A stretch of DNA of 8,698 nucleotides from Actinomycetes bacterium (GTDB lineage: Bacteria; Actinomycetota; Acidimicrobiia; Acidimicrobiales; SZUA-35). The stretch is taken from assembly GCA_024227975.1 (NCBI GenBank), contig JAAETV010000576.1, forward strand, positions 1-8,698, read 5' to 3'. The notes under the pieces are model-generated. The model saw nothing but the letters and a program-made list of their open reading frames with translations, had not been told where the DNA came from and did no database searches. Positions 1 through 6,314 of the stretch are shown one piece after another. How positions within the stretch are numbered: the stretch's first letter is position 1; every line of letters starts with the position of its first letter. The position numbers and the translations under genes were made by a program.

Positions 1-2
1 AC

Positions 3-2000
3 ACCCTGATCGCCGGCCATCCCCCCTTCCATGTCGCCGATGGTGATTCCCAACCCGCCTACCTCGTGCGCATCCTCGACGGGGATCCGCCTCCTCTCTC
101 GACGCTGATTCCGCCGGGCCTCCAACAACTCTTGGACTCGGCCTTGGCCAAGGATCCCGACCAGCGGCCCCAGTCAGCGGCTCAGTTCGTGACCGCATTG
201 GAGCGACAGCGCGATGCGGTCCCCGGGTCTGCATCGGCTCCAACCGTGGTTGCTATCGAAACCGAGGCGCAGGGCGCCTCGGGGTACACGACGATCCTGG
301 CGAACGAACAGGGAGGGTCGTCGTCAGGCGAGGAGACGGTCGTGGCCGAACAGGCTGCGAAGCCGAGTGTGCCGGCGAACCCCGTCTCCGAAATGGTGCC
401 CACTTCGTATGCCGTTGGGATCGATCTAGGAACGAGTCGGTCGCTCATCGCCGTTCGAGGCGACGACGGCACCATTGTGATTCCCGGTGCTGAGGGCTTG
501 ACCGCGACACCTTCGGTTGTCGGATTGGGCAACGACAGACTCGTCCTCGTCGGTGATGCGGCCGAGCGGCGCGCCGTATCACATCCTGACCGCACGATCC
601 GGTCGATCAAGCGAGGCATCGACGGCCCGGTCGCCCTTGACGGACGGGATGTATGGCCTCAAGAGGTCAACGCCCGACTACTGAGGAAGCTGAAGCACGA
701 CGCTGAGACCTATCTGGGTGAGCTCGTCACCGAGGTGGTGATTGGAGTGCCGGTCTCCTTCGGCCATGCTCAACGAGTTGCCACCATCGAGGCGGCCACC
801 ATCGCAGGTCTGAAGGTGCTTCGAATTGTGGACGACACGGTGCTCGCTGCTCTCGCAATCGGGTTCGGTGATGAAGATGATGAAACCGCACTGGTCGTTG
901 ACCTCGGTGCAGGGTTCCTGAGCGCTTCCGTCGTTGAAATGGGCGACGGGGTGTTCGAGATCAAGGCCTCGGTCGGTGACGGTGGGCTTGGAGGTGATGA
1001 CTGGGACCGGGCGATCATCGATTGGCTCGTCGACCAACTCCCGTCCGATGCCAGAGGGCAGGTCGAATCCGACCCGGTTGCAGCCGAGCGGCTCCGCCAA
1101 GTGGCGAAGCAAGCCAAGGAAGACCTATCGAGCGCACAATCCACCACGGCCCAGGTTCCCTATCTGGCCCAGGTCGGTGAGGTGCCTCATCACCTTGATA
1201 TCGAGCTCACACGATCTCGTTTCGAAGAGCTGACTGCGGATCTGTTGCGGGGGGTGCGGTCGCTCCTGGAGGGCGTGATGGCCGACGTGCCCGTGTCGCC
1301 CAGCGATATCGATCGAGTAGCCCTGTTGGGAGGGGCGTCTCGGATGCCCGCGGTTCGGCAGGCCGTCGCTGAGCTGACGGGACGAGACGAGGTTCGGGTC
1401 GAATCCGACGAGACGGTGGTAGCTGGCGCGGCCATCCAACACGGGGTGCTTGCAGGGAACATCAAGGATGTACTGCTCTTGGATGTCACCGCGTTCGCTC
1501 TCGGTGTCGAGGTCATCGGCTCCGTGATGCAGGTGCTCATAGCTCGTAACACGAGTGTGCCAACTCGAAAGGCGTTGACGCTCACGAACAGCATCGACGA
1601 CCAGGTGGCGATGGAGATCAATGTGTTCCAAGGGGACCGGGACTTGGCTACCGAGAACACCTGGCTCGGGACTCTAGAGATCGCCCCGCTCCCACCGGGT
1701 CCGGCTGGGACAGTTCAGGTCGACACCTTCCTCGACGTTGATGCCAACGAGGTCATCACGGTCACCGCGACTGAGCGCTCTTCTCAGCGCCAGCATTCGA
1801 TGACCCTCGGGCCCACGGGTGAACTCACCGGCGAACAGCTCTCATGGATGAGGGCCGAGACCAGCCAGGACCTTCTTGACCTCACTGCCAGGCCTCCGGA
1901 CCTCGCGCCGAGAGAAGCCCGGGCGGCACGGTCTGGACCCCGAAGCACCGACTTCGACCGCTCCCGAAACCTCCCGAGGTCGGACGACCCGTCGCCATGA
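3..2000 (+). CDS. Ser/Thr protein kinase C-lobe fused to Hsp70-like module (5' partial)
   Basis: The frame is open from the left edge, so the true start and most of the kinase lie outside the window; positions below count from the GTG at 66. The first 68 or so visible codons read as the end of a Hanks-type kinase C-lobe: AGHPPF, then ILDGDPPPL, then ALAKDPDQRP with the late conserved Arg (R34). An Ala/Ser/Thr-rich linker (49-112) has no membrane segment. An Hsp70 nucleotide-binding domain follows: GIDLGTSRS (118-126), K182, VVDLGAGF (277-284), GDGGLGGDDWD and LLGGASRMP (420-428). The DVLLLDV linker (468-474) leads to a beta substrate-binding domain (to about 590). The usual helical lid is replaced by about 50 Pro/Arg-rich residues. 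The protein is probably cytoplasmic and couples phosphorylation to client or nucleotide binding (inference). T199 and D201 of DnaK are replaced (F284, S286). Domain calls are strong; function is unknown. Confidence 0.88.
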   Translation, partial: TLIAGHPPFHVADGDSQPAYLVRILDGDPPPLSTLIPPGLQQLLDSALAKDPDQRPQSAAQFVTALERQRDAVPGSASAPTVVAIETEAQGASGYTTILANEQGGSSSGEETVVAEQAAKPSVPANPVSEMVPTSYAVGIDLGTSRSLIAVRGDDGTIVIPGAEGLTATPSVVGLGNDRLVLVGDAAERRAVSHPDRTIRSIKRGIDGPVALDGRDVWPQEVNARLLRKLKHDAETYLGELVTEVVIGVPVSFGHAQRVATIEAATIAGLKVLRIVDDTVLAALAIGFGDEDDETALVVDLGAGFLSASVVEMGDGVFEIKASVGDGGLGGDDWDRAIIDWLVDQLPSDARGQVESDPVAAERLRQVAKQAKEDLSSAQSTTAQVPYLAQVGEVPHHLDIELTRSRFEELTADLLRGVRSLLEGVMADVPVSPSDIDRVALLGGASRMPAVRQAVAELTGRDEVRVESDETVVAGAAIQHGVLAGNIKDVLLLDVTAFALGVEVIGSVMQVLIARNTSVPTRKALTLTNSIDDQVAMEINVFQGDRDLATENTWLGTLEIAPLPPGPAGTVQVDTFLDVDANEVITVTATERSSQRQHSMTLGPTGELTGEQLSWMRAETSQDLLDLTARPPDLAPREARAARSGPRSTDFDRSRNLPRSDDPSP

Positions 2001-2026
2001 TTGCCGAAACGGCCAGCATCCTGGAC

Positions 2027-3151
2027 CTACCTCGATGAGGCTCGCAGGGGGATCAGTCCGGCGATCGCGCACACACCACCAACGGCAAAGGCGGCACGCT
2101 CGTTGGCCAAGACGACGACGAAGCCGATGACGAGGGCGCCGACAGCAAAAGCCAGGTCGAAGAACACTGACAGGCTGGCCACGACGAATGCCCGATCATT
2201 GGGGTGGGCGCGGTTCACAACCAGGGCCATCAGGGCCGGGAAGTTCATCGACATCCCAGCAGAGAAGACAACCACTCCGCCATACAGGCCGACTGGTGAG
2301 GGGATGGCGGCTATCACGATCAGACCGGTCCCGATGCCTACCAGCGATAGGGCCGAGACCCGACTGGCCCCGAACCGGTCGGGCACCTTGGCCGCCAGTA
2401 GGCGGGCCAACATGATAAGGCCGGCATAGGTGGCGAAGACCCAACCGGCCCCCGCCATGCCGATCGAGTCGGCGTAGATAGCCACGAAGGAAACGAAGCC
2501 GGCGTAACCGACTAGTCCGCTGGTGAGGGCCAGCCCGGGCAGGATCGCCTCAGGATGGATCCAGCCTGACTGGGTGCTGGGGGCGGCGGCCCGGATCGAC
2601 GGGGTGGCGAACCCGAGGACCGCACCAAGCAATACGAGCACCACTGCCACGGTCCAGACCCGGTCATATTGGGATCCGTCGAACAGCCACTCCCCGATGG
2701 GTGGGCCTGCCGCCACCCCTCCATATACAGCGACAGAGAAGTAGTTGGCGGCCTCGCCCCGACGATCGTCGGTCGCCATGTCTTGGATGGCCGTGGCGAG
2801 CCCGACAAAGGCGAAGGCCTCACCCGCTCCGAACAGGAGTCGGAGTCCGACGACGGCCACGACCGAGGTCACAGCGAAGTAGCCCACCAGCGATACGGCC
2901 ACGACCAGCATCCCTCCCACGACCAGGACCCGGCGCCCGTAGCGGTCGCCGAGCCGTCCAGCCACGGGACGAAGCAAGGCGGCTGTGATCCCGAAGGAGC
3001 CAACAGCCAAGCCGACGGCAACGCCGGTGCCTCCGAGCTCATCCTCGACGAAGCGGGGTAGGACCGGATAGAGGATTGTCCATCCGGTGAAGTAGGCGAG
3101 CCCAGCGACCGTGACGGTGACGAATCGCCAGGTGAGCAACCGATCCTTCAT
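2027..3151 (-). CDS. MFS transporter, probable 12-helix efflux-type permease
   Basis: This 374-residue protein is almost entirely hydrophobic. It has the major facilitator motif A, GRLGDRYGRR, at residues 65-74 between helices 2 and 3, and a degenerate second copy (PDRFGASR) in the matching loop of the second half. About 12 membrane helices are expected, although the chain is slightly short for the family. The N-terminal WTILYPVLPRF segment is typical of drug or arabinose-efflux-like permeases, which exchange or export small molecules using the proton gradient. Substrate cannot be told from sequence. The start is fixed by an in-frame TGA two codons before the ATG; I see no strong ribosome-binding site. 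The gene converges on the kinase-Hsp70 gene with only 26 bases between stops, so the two do not share a transcript. Confidence 0.85.
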   Translation of the reverse strand: MKDRLLTWRFVTVTVAGLAYFTGWTILYPVLPRFVEDELGGTGVAVGLAVGSFGITAALLRPVAGRLGDRYGRRVLVVGGMLVVAVSLVGYFAVTSVVAVVGLRLLFGAGEAFAFVGLATAIQDMATDDRRGEAANYFSVAVYGGVAAGPPIGEWLFDGSQYDRVWTVAVVLVLLGAVLGFATPSIRAAAPSTQSGWIHPEAILPGLALTSGLVGYAGFVSFVAIYADSIGMAGAGWVFATYAGLIMLARLLAAKVPDRFGASRVSALSLVGIGTGLIVIAAIPSPVGLYGGVVVFSAGMSMNFPALMALVVNRAHPNDRAFVVASLSVFFDLAFAVGALVIGFVVVLANERAAFAVGGVCAIAGLIPLRASSR

Positions 3152-3528
3152 CAGTCAGATGGCCCTGTGGAACCTGGACGGCAGCGGCCCGGGTCGGCCG
3201 ATAGCTCGGCGTGTGGTCACCGCGTCGACGATTCGGCTATCACGGGCATTCAAGCCCCGCTAGAAGATGATCTCGAATGAGGTGGCCATGGGTTGTGTCT
3301 ACACCGTTGGCCGGGTCTGGCCCAAGTGTCCGACCTCAGCTGGTGGCGGTATCCGATCGCCGTTCGCGTCATAGCGACAATCGAGTTGGGCTGGGGTCGA
3401 GACCGGTTTCTGGAGTTGTCGCTACAACGCGAATCTGGCGACCACCCCATGAATCCTCCGGATCCTTGTGGTGCAGGATGGCAAGTTGAGCCTCTAGTGG
3501 GTGTGCACGTCGATGATCAGATGGCCTG
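3152..3528. other. Gene-poor stretch
   Basis: No frame on either strand here gives a protein-like translation; the short open frames are rich in Arg, Ser and Pro and lack recognisable motifs. The stretch must contain the promoter of the minus-strand MFS gene, but I cannot pick out convincing -35 and -10 boxes. The only structured element is the inverted repeat at 3363-3433, annotated separately. Confidence 0.5.
3363..3433. repeat. Imperfect 18-base inverted repeat
   Basis: The left arm at 3363-3380 (TTCGCGTCATAGCGACAA) and the right arm at 3416-3433 (TTGTCGCTACAACGCGAA) are reverse complements at 16 of 18 positions, with a 35-base spacer. The inner nine bases match perfectly. There is no T-tract and no coding frame across it. 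The long spacer and arm length suit a pair of protein-binding sites, the ends of a tiny decayed element, or a structured RNA. The sequence does not decide between these. Confidence 0.6.
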
Positions 3529-3787
3529 ATGGGTGAAGACCCCAAACCGGGATTCGAGGGCTTCTTCGCCGAGGCTTCAACACGACATGGTCCTGTGGGC
3601 CAGCCCTGATGGGCGAATCTGGCGCCAGTCAGCCGAGCACCGGGTGTCAGACCAGCTCACGATCAACCCCTCTATCAACTGGGGCCCGGCTGGGTTCCTC
3701 GTCACCTTCACCACCGTCACCGCGGATCTGGACGCGGAACCGGCCGCCGAGCCCCCACTCCAGATCTGGCAACTCGAAGTCATCTGA
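3529..3787 (+). pseudogene. Remnant of a W-x-S-x-D-G-x-x-W repeat protein (C-terminal piece)
   Basis: The frame from 3533 to the TGA at 3785-3787 encodes VLWASPDGRIWRQS followed by SINWGPAGFLV and ends LQIWQLEVI. The W-x-S-x-D-G-x-x-W signature is typical of sialidase/BNR-like beta-propeller repeats in actinobacterial secreted proteins, and the rest reads like the last blade of such a protein. There is no signal peptide, no upstream blade and no ribosome-binding site, and a stop lies just before the frame at 3527. A second frame starting at 3529 gives GFEGFFAEAS, which would sit naturally before the motif if one frame switch occurred near 3570-3590. I therefore read it as a decayed gene end. 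An 84-residue expressed protein starting at the GTG at 3533 is the alternative. Confidence 0.4.
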
Positions 3788-3792
3788 CCGAA

Positions 3793-3820
3793 CCAAAACC
3801 CAAGGCCCATGCCGGTTTGG
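3793..3820 (+). terminator. Weak stem-loop after the remnant gene
   Basis: CCAAAACC at 3793-3800 can pair with GGTTTGG at 3814-3820 with one bulged A and a 13-base loop. It begins five bases after the stop of the remnant gene. No T-run follows, so an intrinsic terminator is only a possibility; it may be a leftover of the original gene's end. Confidence 0.25.
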
Positions 3821-3911
3821 GGTCCATGCACATAGTTGTCGAGGCCTCTGACTAGGCTCTGCGGGGTCTTCGGTTTAGGCCGAGGACATCGATGGATGGG
3901 TTGCACCTCTC

Positions 3912-3946
3912 GGACCGAAACGTCAGGGCGCGTTTGGTCCAGACCA
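3912..3946. promoter_or_regulatory. Dyad upstream of frcB: candidate operator or 5' leader hairpin
   Basis: GGACC-G-AAACG (3912-3922) is complementary to CGTTT-GGTCC (3931-3940) apart from one unpaired G, with an 8-base loop. The right arm also belongs to a second short palindrome, TGGTC-CA-GACCA (3935-3946). A further GGACC lies at 3954-3958. The dyad ends about 80 bases before the frcB start, where an operator or leader structure of a sugar-transport operon would be expected. No regulator gene is linked, and I cannot assign a regulator family. I could not find a convincing promoter; TTGCAC at 3901-3906 could be a -35 box but has no matching -10. Confidence 0.4.
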
Positions 3947-4005
3947 GCTGCGGGGACCTGCAGTAATAGTGCGGTCGACCCTTCGATTACCGCCTAACAC
4001 CCGCC

Positions 4006-4014
4006 AAAGGGGAG
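4006..4014 (+). promoter_or_regulatory. Strong ribosome-binding site of frcB
   Basis: AAAGGGGAG ends four bases before the ATG at 4019. It is the most purine-rich Shine-Dalgarno sequence in the operon, fitting high expression of the binding protein, and it fixes the frcB start. Confidence 0.75.
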
Positions 4015-4018
4015 AAAC

Positions 4019-5137
4019 ATGCATACGAAACTGTGGAAACGCCGAGCTTGGCTCGGCTTGGCCAGCGCTGCGTTGGCTCTGGCCCTGACCTCGTGCGGTT
4101 CCGACGACGATTCTGCCGATGATGGCGATGGCGATGGCGGTGGCGAGGTCGCTGTCAGCCTCATCACCAAGGACTCGACGAATCCCTTCTTCGTCGCAAT
4201 GCAAGAGGGTGCCAAGGAAGCGGCCGATGAACTCGGGGTCGACCTGACCATCGGTTCCGGTTCTGCGGAAGGCGACGACCAGGGTCAAATCGAACTGATC
4301 GAAGCAGCCATCGCCCAGGGTCAAGACGGGATCCTCATCACCCCGATGTCGGTCAATGTCAATGACGCCATCCAAAAGGCCCGCGACGCTGGCCTCTATG
4401 TGATTGCCCTTGACACCCCGACCGATCCACCCGATGTCGTTGACATCACCTTTGCCACCGACAACTGTCTCGCTGGCGAAGCCATTGGGCAATGGGCGGC
4501 CGGCAAGCTCAACGGTGAGAAAGCTGTCATCGCCCGTCTGGTCATCTTTGACGATCGCACCGTTTCGGTCGACTACTGCCGCGACAATGGGTTCCTCAGG
4601 GGCATGGGTATCGACATCAAGGATCTCACCGTAATGGGCGACGAGGACCTGACCGGTACCTACTCCACAGGGGCAGGAGGCGACTATGAGATCGCCTGTC
4701 TCGAAGCCACTGGCGCCAACGAAGAGGGGGGCCGCACCGGCATGGAGACCTGCCTGTCGAAGAACTCCGACATCAATGTCGTCTACACCATCAACGAGCC
4801 GACAGCATTCGGTGCTGCCGCCGCCCTCGATGCTGCGGGCAAGACCATCGGTGACGACGTCATCGTTGTTTCGGTCGACGGTGGCCTGGCCGGTGTTCAG
4901 GCTGTTGAGGGTGGCAGCATCCAGGCCACTTCGCAGCAGTACCCACTGCGCATGGCCAAGCTCGGTGTTGAGGCCATCAAGACCATTGCCGACGGCGGAG
5001 ACCCGCCTGCCAACACCTCAGATGACGGGACCTTCTACGACACTGGTGTTGCCTTGTGCACCGAAGACCCGCAGGACACCGTCAGTGCCGCCTCCCAGGA
5101 GACGGCTCAGTACTGCATTGACAATGCTTGGGGCTGA
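4019..5137 (+). CDS. frcB: Sugar ABC transporter substrate-binding lipoprotein, FrcB-like (fructose)
   Basis: This 372-residue protein binds sugar outside the membrane and delivers it to the permease. The N-terminus is a lipoprotein signal: basic KLWKRR, a hydrophobic stretch, and lipobox LTSC with Cys26 as the lipid-modified residue. An Asp/Gly-rich tether follows. The mature part is a type I periplasmic-binding fold of the RbsB family (LITKDSTNPFF, ILITPMS, ALDTP, FATDN, SVDGG). NEEGGRT, TINEP, ATSQQYPL and the terminal WG agree with what I remember of the rhizobial fructose-binding protein FrcB, whose system also carries ribose and mannose. Six Cys in the mature part (150, 187, 227, 245, 347, 366) are unusual for the family. 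It is first in a frcB-frcC-frcA order. Family certain; sugar specificity inferred. Confidence 0.88.
   Translation: MHTKLWKRRAWLGLASAALALALTSCGSDDDSADDGDGDGGGEVAVSLITKDSTNPFFVAMQEGAKEAADELGVDLTIGSGSAEGDDQGQIELIEAAIAQGQDGILITPMSVNVNDAIQKARDAGLYVIALDTPTDPPDVVDITFATDNCLAGEAIGQWAAGKLNGEKAVIARLVIFDDRTVSVDYCRDNGFLRGMGIDIKDLTVMGDEDLTGTYSTGAGGDYEIACLEATGANEEGGRTGMETCLSKNSDINVVYTINEPTAFGAAAALDAAGKTIGDDVIVVSVDGGLAGVQAVEGGSIQATSQQYPLRMAKLGVEAIKTIADGGDPPANTSDDGTFYDTGVALCTEDPQDTVSAASQETAQYCIDNAWG
4118..4144 (+). repeat. In-frame GATGGC hexamer repeat in the frcB tether
   Basis: Three perfect GATGGC units at 4121-4138 are preceded by a GAT and followed by the variant GGTGGC. They encode alternating Asp-Gly in the flexible tether between the lipidated Cys and the binding domain. 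Gain or loss of a unit would keep the frame. Confidence 0.75.
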
Positions 5138-5165
5138 TCCCACGATGAGCTGAAGCCTCCGTCTC

Positions 5166-5197
5166 GGGGGTGGCAGTCCCTTTGGGCTGCTACCCCC
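5166..5197 (+). ncRNA. Strong hairpin between frcB and frcC
   Basis: The left arm 5166-5179 (GGGGGTGGCAGTCC) pairs over all 14 positions with the right arm 5184-5197 (GGGCTGCTACCCCC), counting two G-U pairs, around a four-base loop. It starts 29 bases after the frcB stop. No T-run follows, so it is not a standard intrinsic terminator. In binding-protein operons such as malEFG, inter-gene stem-loops protect the upstream message from 3' decay; the same role is inferred here. Confidence 0.75.
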
Positions 5198-5198
5198 A

Positions 5199-5219
5199 GC
5201 GGGGCACGGCCCGCCCCGC
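5199..5219 (+). ncRNA. Second tandem hairpin between frcB and frcC
   Basis: GCGGGGC at 5199-5205 pairs perfectly with GCCCCGC at 5213-5219 around a seven-base loop. It lies immediately after the larger hairpin and about 45 bases before the frcC start. Together the two make a compact GC-rich structured segment between the genes. Confidence 0.65.
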
Positions 5220-5251
5220 AAGACCGACACCCAACCGACCCAAAGCCGACC

Positions 5252-5258
5252 AGAAGGA
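5252..5258 (+). promoter_or_regulatory. Ribosome-binding site deciding the frcC GTG start
   Basis: AGAAGGA ends seven bases before the GTG at 5266. This supports that start over the earlier in-frame GTG at 5170, which would lie inside the hairpin and add a Pro/Arg-rich, non-conserved leader. Confidence 0.7.
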
Positions 5259-5265
5259 CCCCGGG

Positions 5266-6312
5266 GTGAACACGACTACTGCTCCCGATCTAGCTGAGGA
5301 ATTCGCCGCCGACACCGGCCTGGTGTCGAAGATCCAGAGCATCCTGCATCGCTACCCCTACCTGAGCCCTCTCATCGTGTTGATCGTGGCGATGATCATC
5401 TTCACCCTCCTCAACGAGCGATTCATTTTCGCCAGCAACCTCTCGCTGATGACCCAACAGACGGTCATCGTCGGCACGCTGGCCATCGCCCAAACCCTCA
5501 TCATCCTCACTGCTGGGATCGACCTCAGCATCGGCGCCATCATGGTCTTCGGCCAGATGATGATGGCCAACCTGGCCGTCACCGCCGCTGCATCCAATGT
5601 GGCCGGTATCGGCCTACCCGCCCCGCTGGCCATCGCCGTCGGTCTCCTCATCGCTCTCATCGCCGGCACCGCCAACGGCTATCTCATCGTCCGCTTCAAG
5701 CTGCCCCCGTTCATCGTCACGCTTGGCACCCTCAGCATCTTCACTGCCCTCTCCCTCATCCTGTTCAAGGCCCGCACCATCCAAGGGCCCGAGCTACCCG
5801 ACCTCCTGAAAGTCATGGGCACATCGTTCAAGGTTGGCCCCTTCGCCATCACGACGGGCGTCCTGGTGATGTTGGGTCTCTACGCCGTCTTCGCCTACGT
5901 GCTCCGCAACACGGCCTGGGGGACCCATCTCTATGCCGTCGGCGATGATCCCGACGCCGCCGAGTTGTCGGGCATCAACACCAACCGCATCCTGCTCAGT
6001 GTCTACGCGGTGGCCGGCCTCATCATGGGCATTGCGGCCTGGATCACAATCGGACGGGTCGGTTCAGCCAGTCCCAACGTTGCTCCCGACATCAACCTTG
6101 CTTCCATTACTGCGGTGGTGATCGGGGGGACTTCGCTCTTCGGTGGGCGAGGCACGATGATCGGCACCCTCCTGGGGGCCCTCATCGTGACCGTTGTCAG
6201 AAACGGTCTGGCCCTGGCTGACCTCGACCAGGCCTACCGGGTGCTCGCCATTGGCATCCTCGTCATCACCGCCGTCGCACTCGACCAGTGGATCCGAAGG
6301 GTGAAGGCCTGA
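5266..6312 (+). CDS. frcC: Sugar ABC transporter permease, FrcC-like
   Basis: This 348-residue inner-membrane permease belongs to the RbsC / BPD_transp_2 family, which forms the channel for sugars delivered by the binding protein. About 30 soluble N-terminal residues precede the first helix (about 33-50). The family hallmarks are present: TAGIDLSIG at 82-90, the cytoplasmic ATPase-contact loop around GDDPDAAELSGI at 226-237, and IGGTSLFGGRG at 286-296 before the last helices. Length is typical for the family. It lies 128 bases after frcB, with two hairpins between, and ends two bases before the frcA start, so permease and ATPase are probably translationally coupled. Assignment to the fructose system rests mainly on the neighbours; ribose or another sugar remains possible. 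Confidence 0.85.
   Translation: MNTTTAPDLAEEFAADTGLVSKIQSILHRYPYLSPLIVLIVAMIIFTLLNERFIFASNLSLMTQQTVIVGTLAIAQTLIILTAGIDLSIGAIMVFGQMMMANLAVTAAASNVAGIGLPAPLAIAVGLLIALIAGTANGYLIVRFKLPPFIVTLGTLSIFTALSLILFKARTIQGPELPDLLKVMGTSFKVGPFAITTGVLVMLGLYAVFAYVLRNTAWGTHLYAVGDDPDAAELSGINTNRILLSVYAVAGLIMGIAAWITIGRVGSASPNVAPDINLASITAVVIGGTSLFGGRGTMIGTLLGALIVTVVRNGLALADLDQAYRVLAIGILVITAVALDQWIRRVKA
6303..6307 (+). promoter_or_regulatory. Ribosome-binding site of frcA inside the frcC end
   Basis: GAAGG within the last codons of frcC lies seven bases before the ATG at 6315. It favours that start over the GTG at 6288, which lies inside frcC and lacks a comparable site. Confidence 0.6.
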
Positions 6313-6314
6313 AC

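Noticed and set aside
2001..2026. A terminator between the convergent kinase-Hsp70 and MFS genes
   Set aside because: The only pairing is a four-base GCCG/CGGC stem with a three-base loop and no T-run, too weak to call.
1876..2130. An alternative frame at the end of the kinase-Hsp70 gene that might continue the protein after a frameshift
   Set aside because: It also becomes Pro/Arg-rich and shows no Hsp70 lid sequence, so there is no reason to prefer it to the main frame.
3293..3529. A 78-codon plus-strand open frame in the gene-poor stretch
   Set aside because: Its composition is not protein-like, no motif or ribosome-binding site is visible, and the inverted repeat lies across it.
3155..3532. 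A 10-base direct repeat, TCAGATGGCC, at 3155 and 3517 flanking the gene-poor stretch, considered as target-site duplication or attachment sites
   Set aside because: Ten-base repeats are expected several times by chance in a window this size, and no integrase or transposase is present.
5170..5265. An upstream GTG start for frcC adding 32 residues
   Set aside because: The extension is Pro/Arg-rich, overlaps the two hairpins and has no ribosome-binding site, whereas the GTG at 5266 has AGAAGGA at good spacing.
6288..6314. An earlier GTG start for frcA overlapping frcC
   Set aside because: The ATG at 6315 has GAAGG seven bases upstream and gives a normal FrcA N-terminus; the earlier start adds nine residues with no support.
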